Source: Methanobacteriota archaeon
GTDB taxonomy: Archaea; Altiarchaeota; Altiarchaeia; IMC4; QMZM01
Assembly (NCBI GenBank): GCA_903930485.1
Contig: CAIYYO010000024.1
Location: 1-41,839 of the forward strand
Direction of reading: 5' to 3'
Length of the DNA stretch: 41,839 bases
Made by a program: the position numbers and the translations under genes. The notes beneath the pieces were generated by a model. That model did not search any database. It saw only the letters and a list, made by a program, of their open reading frames with translations, and was not told the DNA's origin. Shown in pieces: positions 16,824 to 25,568 of the stretch (its first letter is position 1; the number at the start of each line of letters is the position of its first letter).

Positions 16824-17696
16824 CTATTCAAATCTTTCATGGTTTCGGCTTATCAGCCTGCTTGATAAGACGCTTAGTACGAGCACGAACACGAAGGGGA
16901 CTATGCCGAGGCAGAACAGCGCCCTATAATGGAGGCTGTTTACGACCGCTTCACCCATCTCGAGAAGGATGGCCGACGTCAGCGTTTCTCCAGGAACCAG
17001 GAAGCCGGTCGGGAACTTTTCAACGTTCCCTATGACAAGAACGACTGCCATAGTCTCTCCGATCGCCCTACCCATTCCCAAGATGACGCCGGCGACGATG
17101 CCCTGGCTTGCGGCCGGGAGCAGGACCCGGTGAATAGTCTGCCAGTCGGTTGCGCCCATAGCATACGAGCCTTCGCGGTAAAGTCTCGGAACCGCCTCTA
17201 TCGCGTCCTGAGAGATGCTTATGATTATGGGCAGGACCATTATGGACAGGATTATCGATGCCGCGAGGATAGTCTCCCCCGTCGCAAGATTGAACGTAAT
17301 ATGGGCCGCGTTCACGATGATGACTAGGGCGAAGACGCCGTAGATGATGGACGGGATCCCGGCGAGTAATTCGATCGCGGGACGCACGATGTTCTTAGCC
17401 CAGCGCGGAGCGATCTCCGAGAGGAATATGGCGCAGGACAATCCTAAAGGCACCGCTATCAGGAGCGCGCCGAAGGTTACCATGAATGCTGCGACGATGA
17501 ATTGGAACGCGCCGTAGACGTCTTTCGACGGGACCCATCTGGTGCCGAACAGGAAATCCAGGACCCCGACTTTCGTGAACAAGGGAAGGCCGGCATTGAA
17601 GATGAAGAGCATGATAAGCAGTAGCACGACGACGGCGGTTATGCTGAAGAGCATCAACACCCTTCCGACCATTTTTTCAGGCTCGAATCTGCCCAT
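16824..17696 (-). CDS. pstC: Phosphate ABC transporter permease PstC (copy 1)
   Basis: A 290-residue membrane protein with six helices. The periplasmic-side FGTRWVPSKDVYGAF segment and the EAA loop YAMGATDWQTIHRVLLPAASQGI are typical of PstC. It starts 2 bp after the pstS copy 1 stop and is followed by pstA after 8 bp. Confidence 0.95.
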   Translation of the reverse strand: MGRFEPEKMVGRVLMLFSITAVVVLLLIMLFIFNAGLPLFTKVGVLDFLFGTRWVPSKDVYGAFQFIVAAFMVTFGALLIAVPLGLSCAIFLSEIAPRWAKNIVRPAIELLAGIPSIIYGVFALVIIVNAAHITFNLATGETILAASIILSIMVLPIIISISQDAIEAVPRLYREGSYAMGATDWQTIHRVLLPAASQGIVAGVILGMGRAIGETMAVVLVIGNVEKFPTGFLVPGETLTSAILLEMGEAVVNSLHYRALFCLGIVPFVFVLVLSVLSSRLISRNHERFE

Positions 17697-17698
17697 TT

Positions 17699-18499
17699 TT
17701 ATGGTTTTATTTTTATGAATCCTTCATGTTTGACTATGTCCTGGCCTTCCGGGGAGAGGATGTAGTCGATGAAATCCTTGGAGATACCCTGCGGCTGTCT
17801 CTTGGTTATCAGGTACAGGTTCCTTGAAAGCGGGTACCGCTTGTTCCGGACGTTCTCTTCATCCGGTGACGAGCCGTTCAAGGAAATCGCCTTTATCGAG
17901 TCGTCGAGATAGCCTATGCCGACGTATCCTATCGCGTTCTCGTTCCCTGCGACCGTGAAACGGATGGCCCCGCTCGCAGGCTTCTGCAGCGCGCCGTCCG
18001 AGACGTCGGTTTTGCCCATCACCATGCTCTCGAACATCGACCTAGTCCCGGAGCCGTCTTCTCTCTCGACGAGGACGATGGGCCTATCCGGGCCCCCGAC
18101 TTCTTTATAGTTCTTTATTTTTCCCGAAAAGATGTCTCTGACCTGCTGGAGGGTTAAGTCTTTTATCGTGTTCGACGGATTCACTACAATGGCGATGCAG
18201 TCTATTGCTACAGTCGTCGTCACTAAGTCCGGCCCCTTGGTCTTTTCCTGGGCCGTAAGCTCGCGGGAGGAGGCGCCGATCCCGACAGAGCCTTCTGCGA
18301 CCATGTTTATTCCCGTTCCCGAGCCTCCGCCTTCGACGCCTATCCTTACGCTCGGATGCTCGGTCGAATATGTCTCAGACGCTCTTGTGACGATGGGCTG
18401 TACGGTAGTAGAGCCGGAAATGATCAGATCCTTGCTGTCCTTGCCGACGCAGCCGCCGAACAACGTGAGCGCTATGACGAAGCAGACTAGACTTTTCAT
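17699..18499 (-). CDS. pstS: Phosphate-binding lipoprotein PstS (copy 1)
   Basis: A 266-residue substrate-binding protein. The start at 18499 gives a lipoprotein signal, MKSLVCFVIALTLFGGC, with the lipid-bearing Cys at residue 17. A longer frame from 18592 would run into the upstream pstA gene and has no signal peptide. Phosphate-binding segments GSTTVQPIV, GGGSGTGINM, GASSREL and EDGSGTRSMF are intact. It is anchored outside the cell and delivers phosphate to PstC/PstA. A 46-bp gap separates it from the distal SCA set. Confidence 0.95.
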   Translation of the reverse strand: MKSLVCFVIALTLFGGCVGKDSKDLIISGSTTVQPIVTRASETYSTEHPSVRIGVEGGGSGTGINMVAEGSVGIGASSRELTAQEKTKGPDLVTTTVAIDCIAIVVNPSNTIKDLTLQQVRDIFSGKIKNYKEVGGPDRPIVLVEREDGSGTRSMFESMVMGKTDVSDGALQKPASGAIRFTVAGNENAIGYVGIGYLDDSIKAISLNGSSPDEENVRNKRYPLSRNLYLITKRQPQGISKDFIDYILSPEGQDIVKHEGFIKIKP

Positions 18500-18545
18500 C
18501 GCATTTATGTTTAATACTTGCACGCGGAACACAAAAATACAAAAC

Positions 18546-19400
18546 TCACCTCCGTATATTCGCAGACAGCCTGTTGTTGAGCGCCCTCGCAACGTAGTTC
18601 AAGACAAGCACCATGAACAGGAGCAGGGAGGCGACGGCAAAAGCCCGCGTTATGTATTGTTCGTTCTGGGCTTCGGATGTCAGGAAATACAGAGTTGTCG
18701 TGAGCGAATTGAAAGGGTCTGCAGGCGACAAAGGAGTGATCGGTGGCCAGAACGAGGCCAGCCAGATTATCGGAGCAGTCTCTCCGGCAGCCCTTCCCAA
18801 ACCAAGGATGACTCCGGTAATTATCCCCGGAAGCGCAGTTGGCAGTATAACTCCGGTTATCGTCTGAAGCTTTGTCGCGCCAAGGGCATAGCTTCCCTCT
18901 ATCTCGGACCACGGTACGGCCTTTATTGCGACCTCGGCGGTCCTGATGATCGTGGGAAGGATCATGAATCCCAGGGTCAGCCCGGCTGCAAAGACGGACG
19001 GCTTCATTCTCAAATAATAAAGGAACAACGTCAATCCGAATAAGCCGAACACTATCGACGGGATCGCGTTAAGGGCGTCGGAGCCGATTCTCATTAACTT
19101 CGTCGTCCGTCCTTCTTTTGTATACTGAGTCAGGTGGACTGCGGCCCCGATGCCGAGAGGGGTTGCGAAGAGGAGGGCTATCAAAACAGTGTACAGAGTC
19201 CCTATCAAAGCCGGAAGCATTCCGCCTGCAAGCCAGATATTTTCAGGCTGGCCCAAAACAAACTCCACACCCAGGTCGTGGGACCCCCGGTATACTACGT
19301 AGAGGACTATTGAACACAGGATCAGTAGAATGGAACCAGCAGACAGCCACAATAGAGTCATTGCGGCCTTGTTTTTTCTTTGAGGGGTGAAGTCTAACAT
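18546..19400 (-). CDS. pstA: Phosphate ABC transporter permease PstA (copy 2)
   Basis: A 284-residue, six-helix permease with the EAA loop YALGATKLQTITGVILPTALPGI. It is a paralogue of the copy at 15967-16815, with the same arrangement but divergent sequence in the first 100 residues. It overlaps the preceding pstC by 7 bp. No pstB follows; instead the second pstS begins. Confidence 0.95.
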   Translation of the reverse strand: MLDFTPQRKNKAAMTLLWLSAGSILLILCSIVLYVVYRGSHDLGVEFVLGQPENIWLAGGMLPALIGTLYTVLIALLFATPLGIGAAVHLTQYTKEGRTTKLMRIGSDALNAIPSIVFGLFGLTLFLYYLRMKPSVFAAGLTLGFMILPTIIRTAEVAIKAVPWSEIEGSYALGATKLQTITGVILPTALPGIITGVILGLGRAAGETAPIIWLASFWPPITPLSPADPFNSLTTTLYFLTSEAQNEQYITRAFAVASLLLFMVLVLNYVARALNNRLSANIRR

Positions 19401-20299
19401 TTCGATTGCCTCCTCCTTTTTGCCAGCAGGTATTCTGAGGCCATGCTGAGGGCGAAGGCCATGAAGAACAACGTAAGCCCCAGGGTAAAGAGAGCGGCAT
19501 AATGCATGCTTCCGACAGGCACGTAGGACATATCCAACATTATCGCAGAAGTCAGGGTCTCTCCCCGGCTATCAATGCCGAGGATGTTCGACGGGATCAT
19601 TCCCACGTTGCCGAGGACCAGGACGACGGCCATGGTTTCGCCTATCGCCCTGCCCACTCCCAGGATGACTCCGGCAGCTATCCCGGGCATAGCGCCCGGC
19701 AGAATGACTTTCTGGATGGTCTGCCATTTGGTCGAGCCCAATGCGTAAGACGCTTCCCTGAAACTTCTGGGAACTGCACAAATCGCGTCCTGTGAAATGC
19801 TTATCACAATCGGCAGGATCATAACGCCGAGTATCAGTGCCGCAGCAAGTATCCCCTTGCCGGTTGGAAGAGAATCTCCTGTCAGCAATTTTCCAAGGTC
19901 CTGCTGTACCAGTCCCACGATCACGATCAATGCGAACAGGCCGTAGACTATCGAAGGGATTCCTGCCAGGAGTTCGATTGCCGGCCTCAGGATATTAACG
20001 GCTTTTTTTGGCGCCACCTCTGAAAGAAAGACTGCGCACGCGACTCCCAGCGGAACGGCTATGAAAAGCGCCCCGGCGGTCGTCAGGATAGAGCCGGCTA
20101 TGAATATTCCCGCGCCGTAAACGTTTGCCGTAGGCTTCCATACCGTTCCGGTGAGGAAACCAACCAGGTCTCCGTGAGAAAGGAACGGCAGGGCTTCCTT
20201 GAAAAGAAAAAAGACGATGAACAAAAGGATAAGGGCCGCGGATAACGCTGAGAGGAACAATGCCGCCCTTACCGTCTTTTCCTTGTCGCCGGGTTTCAT
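19394..20299 (-). CDS. pstC: Phosphate ABC transporter permease PstC (copy 2)
   Basis: A 301-residue, six-helix permease with FLTGTVWKPTANVYGAG and the EAA loop YALGSTKWQTIQKVILPGAMPGI. It carries a short insertion relative to copy 1 (QQDLGKLLTGDSLPTGKG between helices). It starts 3 bp after the pstS copy 2 stop and overlaps pstA copy 2 by 7 bp. Confidence 0.95.
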   Translation of the reverse strand: MKPGDKEKTVRAALFLSALSAALILLFIVFFLFKEALPFLSHGDLVGFLTGTVWKPTANVYGAGIFIAGSILTTAGALFIAVPLGVACAVFLSEVAPKKAVNILRPAIELLAGIPSIVYGLFALIVIVGLVQQDLGKLLTGDSLPTGKGILAAALILGVMILPIVISISQDAICAVPRSFREASYALGSTKWQTIQKVILPGAMPGIAAGVILGVGRAIGETMAVVLVLGNVGMIPSNILGIDSRGETLTSAIMLDMSYVPVGSMHYAALFTLGLTLFFMAFALSMASEYLLAKRRRQSKC

Positions 20300-20302
20300 G
20301 CC

Positions 20303-21139
20303 TTATCTCAACTTTACGAACCCCTCGTCCTCGACTATTTTTTGTCCCGCGTCCGATAGCACATAATCTATGAATGCTTTCGCATTGCCGGAGGCTTCGC
20401 CTTTCGTCAGCATGTAGAGCTTCCTCGAGATGGGATACGTTCCGGACTTGATCGTCTCCCTGGTAGGCTCTATGCCGCCAATCTTCAGGCCTTTGACAGT
20501 TCCGTCCAGGTATCCTGCGCTGATGTATCCTATCGCGTTCGGGTTCGAGCCCACGGTCGCTTTAACGGCTCCGTTGCTGGGCTGCTGCTCTGCGTTTTGG
20601 GTATTATTGGTCTTGCCTTTGTCCATGATCATATCCTCAAAAGACGTCCTGGTACCGGAGCCTTCCTCCCTTATCACGACCACGATCTGCTTGTCAGGGC
20701 CGCCGAGTTCCTTATAGTTCGTTATCTTGCCGGAAAAGATGTCCTTGATCTGCTGCTTCGTGAGGTCCGAGAGTGTGTTGCCTGGATGGACGACGATCGC
20801 TATCCCGTCGTCGGCTATTTCGTAGACCTTGAGGTTCCCTGCTGCGATCTCATCAGCGGTCAGGTCTCTTGAAGATGCGCCTATGTCTGCCGAGCCTTCG
20901 GAGGCCATCTTTATCCCTGTGCCCGAGCCGCCTCCCGCAACCGAGACCGTGACGCCAGGATTAATCTTCATGTACGCTTCGGCAGCCTTTGCGGCTATCG
21001 GCTGGACGGTCGTCGATCCCGCCACCGTTAGTGTTTGTTTTTGTGTCCCTGGGTTGCTTCCCGTGCATCCTGCGTAGAGCAGGGTGGTTATAAGCAATAC
21101 CACGAGGTATGCTCCTTTTACCTTTCCGTTTATTTTCAT
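20303..21139 (-). CDS. pstS: Phosphate-binding lipoprotein PstS (copy 2), first gene of the operon
   Basis: A 278-residue binding protein with a lipoprotein signal ending LLYAGC (Cys25). The phosphate-site segments GSTTVQPIA, GGGSGTGIKM, GASSRDL and EEGSGTRTSF mirror copy 1. The two are close paralogues; copy 2 has an extra low-complexity stretch (GKTNNTQNAEQQPSNG) near residue 190. It is the first gene after the operator-flanked promoter, and the ATG has no Shine-Dalgarno sequence, consistent with leaderless translation. Confidence 0.96.
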   Translation of the reverse strand: MKINGKVKGAYLVVLLITTLLYAGCTGSNPGTQKQTLTVAGSTTVQPIAAKAAEAYMKINPGVTVSVAGGGSGTGIKMASEGSADIGASSRDLTADEIAAGNLKVYEIADDGIAIVVHPGNTLSDLTKQQIKDIFSGKITNYKELGGPDKQIVVVIREEGSGTRTSFEDMIMDKGKTNNTQNAEQQPSNGAVKATVGSNPNAIGYISAGYLDGTVKGLKIGGIEPTRETIKSGTYPISRKLYMLTKGEASGNAKAFIDYVLSDAGQKIVEDEGFVKLR

Positions 21140-21143
21140 TAAT

Positions 21144-21195
21144 GGCTATATAGAACATTGCTTTTATATATTCTTAGCCAGTATTCTATATAGTC
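21144..21195 (-). promoter_or_regulatory. pst operon promoter flanked by two matching operator-like sites
   Basis: On the minus strand a clear TATA element, ATATATAAAAG (21161-21171), is centred about 28 nt before the pstS ATG. On one side lies GGCTATATAGAACATTG (21144-21160). On the other lies GACTATATAGAATACTG, read from the minus strand at 21179-21195. The two 17-mers match at 14 positions, are in opposite orientation, share the core CTATATAGAA, and their palindromic CTATATAG centres are 40 bp apart. One site covers the interval between TATA box and start; the other is just upstream of the BRE position. This is the geometry expected of a repressor that blocks TBP/TFB or polymerase. The phosphate-responsive regulator is inferred, not identified. 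The upstream site also lies before the divergent flavodoxin gene. Confidence 0.7.
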
Positions 21196-21258
21196 TATAT
21201 ATTTTACTTCTTTCCGGAGCGATATAAGCAAAGGCCGGCAATAAATAAATCCCTGAAA

Positions 21259-21702
21259 ATGAAAAAGAGCCCCATCATCTACTGGAGCATGACCGGAAAC
21301 ACGAAGGCGATGGCAGAGGCGATAAAGGAAGGCATCGAATCCGCCGGCGGCAAGGCGGAGTTAAAGACGGTGGAAGAAGCAAGCCTCGATGATGTAAGGA
21401 AAGCGGACGCCTTCGCAATCGGCTCGCCGGCCATGGGTATAGAAGAGCTTGCGGACGAGATCGAAGTATTCGTCGACGGCATGGAAAAGGAAAAGATAAC
21501 CGGGAAAACCGTAGGGGTTTTCGGCTCGTACAAATGGGGCGACGGGGCCTGGATGAAAGATACGGTCGCCCGGCTGAGAAAGGACGGCTTTTCCGTAGTG
21601 GGCGTAGGCCTCATCCTGCAACTTACGCCGGACGAAGCGGGACTGCAGGCATGCAGAGCCTATGGAAAAAAGATAGCCGAAGCCGCCAAAAAAAGAGGAT
21701 AA
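21259..21702 (+). CDS. Flavodoxin
   Basis: A 147-residue FMN-binding electron carrier. The FMN-phosphate loop is SMTGNTKAMA near the N-terminus. GSPAMGIEEL and GSYKWGDGAWM are the two isoalloxazine loops. It can replace ferredoxin in low-potential electron transfer. It starts the rightward unit opposite the pst operon and is followed after 1 bp by an FMN reductase gene. Confidence 0.92.
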   Translation: MKKSPIIYWSMTGNTKAMAEAIKEGIESAGGKAELKTVEEASLDDVRKADAFAIGSPAMGIEELADEIEVFVDGMEKEKITGKTVGVFGSYKWGDGAWMKDTVARLRKDGFSVVGVGLILQLTPDEAGLQACRAYGKKIAEAAKKRG

Positions 21703-21703
21703 A

Positions 21704-22249
21704 ATGCTAAACATCCCCGTGATACTAGGGACCGCACGTGAGGGACGCCAGTCGGAGAAAGCGGCCAACTACATGGTCAGGGAAGCGATGAAAGCGGGCT
21801 GTGAAACAGAGCTTCTGGACGTCAGAGATTACCGCATCGGTGCGACAGACAAGAAAGAGAACGATCCTAAAGCAAAAAAGCTCGCGGAAAAGATAGATAA
21901 AGCCGACGCATTGATAATAGTGTCGCCGGAATACAACCACGGATATCCCGGAGAACTGAAGATGATGCTTGACATGCTGTATCTGCAATACTTCAATAAA
22001 CCCGTAGGCTTCTGCGGGGTTTCCATCAGTCCGTTCGGCGGCGTTCGCGTAGTTGAGCAGCTGCGTCTAGTCGCTGCCGAGTTACATATGGTCTCGATAA
22101 GAAGCGCGTTGTATTTCTCCAGGATACAAGATTTTTTCGACGAGAAGGGAGAGCCCGTAGACAAAACCTGCCCTGCACAGACTAAAATCTTCCTTGACGA
22201 ATTGATATGGTACGGAGACGCTCTGAAGACAAAACGGATGAATAGGTGA
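21704..22249 (+). CDS. NADPH-dependent FMN reductase-like flavoprotein
   Basis: A 181-residue protein with a flavodoxin-like fold: GTAREGRQSEKAA binds the FMN phosphate, and SPEYNHGYPGELKMMLD is the signature of the NADPH-dependent FMN reductase/quinone reductase family. It probably passes hydride to a flavin or quinone. An AGAGGA Shine-Dalgarno element precedes its ATG and overlaps the end of the flavodoxin gene, so the two are translated together. Confidence 0.9.
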   Translation: MLNIPVILGTAREGRQSEKAANYMVREAMKAGCETELLDVRDYRIGATDKKENDPKAKKLAEKIDKADALIIVSPEYNHGYPGELKMMLDMLYLQYFNKPVGFCGVSISPFGGVRVVEQLRLVAAELHMVSIRSALYFSRIQDFFDEKGEPVDKTCPAQTKIFLDELIWYGDALKTKRMNR

Positions 22250-22303
22250 CTAAATGGCGTCTTATTACCAAGTTCCGACAAATATATACTTGAGGTGGTT
22301 GGT

Positions 22304-24931
22304 ATGTCAAGATTTTTTCTGTATACTGTAGGTGTTCTCTTTGCCTTCATAGTATTTTTTTCCGGGTGTATCAGCGGCCCGGGTGTGTATGGAAACGCTT
22401 CGACCACAACTCCGCAGGGGAATGCTACGAACCCGGAAATAAAAAACGCATCGATTGAGATTACCCAAAACCCGTCGCTTGGAGCCATAATTACCGATGG
22501 CGACGGCATGACCTTGTACGTGTTTACAAAAGACGTGCAGGGTAAGAGCAACTGCTACGCCCAATGCGAAGCCGCATGGCCGCCGTTGTTTGTCACGGGA
22601 AGCGTCACCTCCTCAGACCTTTCTCAAGAAGACCTCGGAGTGACCCTACGACAGGATGGACGCACGCAGGCTACCTTTAAGGGCATGCCTCTATACTACT
22701 TCGCGCAGGATAAAAAACCCGGAGACATAGCTGGCGAGGGCTACGGAAAGGTATGGTATGCCCTTGTGTTGCCTTCCGACAAAGCGATCCCTCCTGAGGC
22801 CGCGCAATACTCTAAAGACTGGCCTCTACCCAATAAGGACTACAGCAACACCCGCGCCACCAAGGACTCATCCATAAACTCCGGGAACGTGAAAGACCTG
22901 GGAGTAGGATGGTCGTTCCCCATACCCGGAGTAGGCGCCTACGGGGGCGCGGCAAGCACGCCGCTGATACTCGGGAATACGGTATACTTCCAGGACCTCA
23001 AAGCCAACGTCTTTGCATTGGATCTCCAAAACGGCAAAGCGAAGTGGTCGAAGATGTATGATATTTCGGCGGTGGTCGGTCCCAACGGCCCTGCGGTAGC
23101 CTACGGCAAAGTATTTGTCGCAAAAGACCTCTACAGCATGGTCGCATTGGATATCAATTCAGGCGAGGAGCTGTGGTCTACAAAGCTGTCAGATGTGAAA
23201 ACAACGGGCATAGACATCCAGCCAACGGCCTATGACGGCCTAATATACACATCGACGGTTCCGGGAACTGCCGATATATTCTACGCGCCGGGAGGTATCG
23301 GCGTCATATACGCCCTCGACCAGAAAGACGGTTCAGTCAAATGGAACTTTTCCACGGTGGATTCACCCGACCTATGGGGGCATCCCGAAGTAAACAGCGG
23401 AGGGGGCTGCTGGTATACCCCCTCGATAGACCTCGCGACCGGCATAATGTACTGGGGAATAGCCAACCCCGCGCCCTTCCCTGGAACGGAGCAATGGCCC
23501 AGCGGCTCAAGCAGGCCCGGACCCAACCTGTATACCGACAGCATGATGGCCCTGGAACACAGGACCGGAATGATGAGCTGGTATAAACAAGTCCTCCAGC
23601 ACGACCTCTTCGACTACGACTTCCAGATAGCGCCGATCCTTGCCAGCGCGAAAATAAACGGAAAACAACAGGACATCGTCATAGGCGCCGGGAAGATGGG
23701 GAGAGTATATGCCTTCAACCGCGGCACGGGAGAGATACTATGGTCGGCAAACGTCGGAGAACATAACGGGAACGATCAGCTCGACCGCCTGCCCCCAGGG
23801 ACTACGAAGGTCATACCTTCCGCTCTTGGAGGGGTGGAAACGCCGATGGCTTATTCAGACGGCATCGTGTACGTGCCGGTGGTCGATCTGCCGATGGATT
23901 GGACGCCTACAAAATTAGATTTTTCGTCGGTGAATTTCTCCAGCTCGAAGGGAGAGCTTGCGGCAATAGATGCGAGTACCGGCAAGACCTTATGGAATAA
24001 GGTTTTTGACTCATTGAATGTCGGAGGGGCCACGGTTGTGAACGACCTGGTATTCACCGCCACATATGGCGGAAACATCTACGCCTTCAAAAAAGACACC
24101 GGGGAGCAATTATTCCAGTACAAGGCGCCTGCGGGGATCAATGCCTGGCCGGCCGTAGCCGGAGACACCATAATATGGCCTGCCGGCGTAGGCGGCACTC
24201 CAATGCTCGTAGCCCTGAAAATAGGGGCTAAAGATGTTCCTGCGTCCTCACCCGCGCTCGCGATAATAAAACCGAATAAAGGCTCCACGATATTGGCCGG
24301 GGATATAGAAACAGCCGTCAAAGTGTCGAATTTCAACCTGGTCCATAAGCCCGGAGACGCCAACGTAAAAGGGGAGGGACATCTTATCTACTATTTAGAC
24401 GTTGAACCGCCGACGGACCCGCTGCTGCCTGCGTTCACTTCCACCGGCACATACGGGGCGGACTACGGCACTTCACACATATGGATGGGAGTAGCACCGG
24501 GCGCCCATACTTTCGCGGTGCAGCTGGTCAACAACGACCACACGCCTCTGAGACCCCCCGTCATAGCAAGAGCATCGTTCAATACAATAGCATACAACTA
24601 CGGGGAAGGCGCCGGAGGAGAGACTGCCAAAATAACCCTGACGGCGAAGAACAGAGCATTCGACAGGAAACAAATAATCGTCCCGGCAGGCGCGCTGGTA
24701 ACGATAGTATTCAACAACCAGGACGAAGGGATCCAACACAACTTCGCGGTCTACGAAGACAAGGAAGCGACTAAACTAGTCTTCCGGGGAGGTCTTATAA
24801 CTGGCGTCTCAACCACTACCTACAAATTCGCCGCTCCGATGAAGACCGGAACCTACTTCTTCCAGTGCGACCCCCACTCTAAGATCATGAACGGGGAATT
24901 CATCGTGCAAATCTCGGGAGGATCGATATGA
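22304..24931 (+). CDS. Quinoprotein-like lipoprotein fused to a cupredoxin domain
   Basis: An 875-residue secreted lipoprotein. The signal ends FFSGC (Cys22). Residues 45-160 match the secreted-repeat domain (COG4315/PF03640): ITDGDGMTLYVFTKD, then a CxxxCEAAWPP motif. Residues 175-645 form a PQQ-type beta-propeller with several ALDxxxGxxxW blades, GGGCWYTPSIDLATGIMYWG, and HDLFDYDFQ in the place of the catalytic Asp region of quinoprotein dehydrogenases. Residues 650-770 are a beta-sandwich linker. The last 100 are a cupredoxin with His in QHNFAVY plus C855, H858 and M862, a type 1 copper set. I chose the ATG at 22304 because GAGGTGG lies 6 nt upstream; a GTG at 22295 is the alternative. It probably oxidises an external substrate and passes electrons to the cupredoxins that follow. 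PQQ binding itself is unproven. Confidence 0.85.
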   Translation: MSRFFLYTVGVLFAFIVFFSGCISGPGVYGNASTTTPQGNATNPEIKNASIEITQNPSLGAIITDGDGMTLYVFTKDVQGKSNCYAQCEAAWPPLFVTGSVTSSDLSQEDLGVTLRQDGRTQATFKGMPLYYFAQDKKPGDIAGEGYGKVWYALVLPSDKAIPPEAAQYSKDWPLPNKDYSNTRATKDSSINSGNVKDLGVGWSFPIPGVGAYGGAASTPLILGNTVYFQDLKANVFALDLQNGKAKWSKMYDISAVVGPNGPAVAYGKVFVAKDLYSMVALDINSGEELWSTKLSDVKTTGIDIQPTAYDGLIYTSTVPGTADIFYAPGGIGVIYALDQKDGSVKWNFSTVDSPDLWGHPEVNSGGGCWYTPSIDLATGIMYWGIANPAPFPGTEQWPSGSSRPGPNLYTDSMMALEHRTGMMSWYKQVLQHDLFDYDFQIAPILASAKINGKQQDIVIGAGKMGRVYAFNRGTGEILWSANVGEHNGNDQLDRLPPGTTKVIPSALGGVETPMAYSDGIVYVPVVDLPMDWTPTKLDFSSVNFSSSKGELAAIDASTGKTLWNKVFDSLNVGGATVVNDLVFTATYGGNIYAFKKDTGEQLFQYKAPAGINAWPAVAGDTIIWPAGVGGTPMLVALKIGAKDVPASSPALAIIKPNKGSTILAGDIETAVKVSNFNLVHKPGDANVKGEGHLIYYLDVEPPTDPLLPAFTSTGTYGADYGTSHIWMGVAPGAHTFAVQLVNNDHTPLRPPVIARASFNTIAYNYGEGAGGETAKITLTAKNRAFDRKQIIVPAGALVTIVFNNQDEGIQHNFAVYEDKEATKLVFRGGLITGVSTTTYKFAAPMKTGTYFFQCDPHSKIMNGEFIVQISGGSI

Positions 24932-25464
24932 AAAACATAAAAAAGTTTGGGAGGATATTTACGGCATTCTTTATTGTCTCTGTTTTTTTAACGCTCGGAT
25001 GCGTCCAGCAGCCGGGGAACCCTGGAACGACTCCGACAACGACTGTTGAGGCCACTACGACGGAGACGCCGGCAACGCCGACCGAGGTCCAGTCAACGGC
25101 GCCTCAGGTCACGATCCCTGCCGCGACCCCAACTCGGGAAACGAATACGGAAAAGATCGCTACGACGACTATGACGGCAACGGCAATTCCAACGACTGCC
25201 CAGAATACGGCAAAGACGGTTCAGGTTTCGATAAGCGGCTTCGCATTCCACCCTTCGATGGTAAATATTAATAAAGGCGATACCGTAGTCTGGACTAACA
25301 TGGATACTGCCCCCCACACCGTTACGTCAGATTCGGGAGGAGAGCTGTCTTCAAGCACGTTATCCCAGGGAGACACGTACTCGCACACCTTCAACTCCAC
25401 CGGGGCGTTTGCTTATCACTGCAGCATACACACTTCGATGAAAGCTGATGTGAACGTTAAATAA
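24928..25464 (+). CDS. Cupredoxin lipoprotein (plastocyanin/amicyanin-like)
   Basis: 178 residues: a lipoprotein signal with Cys25 in TLGC, a Thr/Pro-rich linker to about residue 92 (probably a glycosylated stalk), then a cupredoxin domain. The type 1 copper ligands are H130 (APHTV), C165, H168 and M171 (CSIHTSM). It shuttles one electron at the outer face of the membrane. The ATG overlaps the quinoprotein stop as ATGA, so the two are translationally coupled and this is the likely electron acceptor. Confidence 0.92.
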   Translation: MKNIKKFGRIFTAFFIVSVFLTLGCVQQPGNPGTTPTTTVEATTTETPATPTEVQSTAPQVTIPAATPTRETNTEKIATTTMTATAIPTTAQNTAKTVQVSISGFAFHPSMVNINKGDTVVWTNMDTAPHTVTSDSGGELSSSTLSQGDTYSHTFNSTGAFAYHCSIHTSMKADVNVK

Positions 25465-25528
25465 CCCTAATAGTCGACGGCAGGCCGTGCATGCTGGAGC
25501 TTTCTTTAGTATCCCTCATAACCCTTTC

Positions 25529-25564
25529 CTATAAATCCGGGGCTGTCTTATATATTTAAGGTGA
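25529..25564 (+). promoter_or_regulatory. Promoter and ribosome-binding site of the second cupredoxin gene
   Basis: CTATAAAT at 25529-25536 lies about 37 nt before the ATG, and AAGGTGA (25558-25564) is a Shine-Dalgarno site. A second TATA-like tract, TTATATATTTAA, lies between them. A short-leader transcript starting near 25558 is the likeliest reading. The rest of the 104-bp gap after the first cupredoxin gene holds no gene I can see. Confidence 0.4.
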
Positions 25565-25568
25565 GACT

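Noticed and set aside
18500..18592. Longer start for pstS copy 1
   Set aside because: It would overlap pstA copy 2 and hide the lipoprotein signal that begins at 18499.
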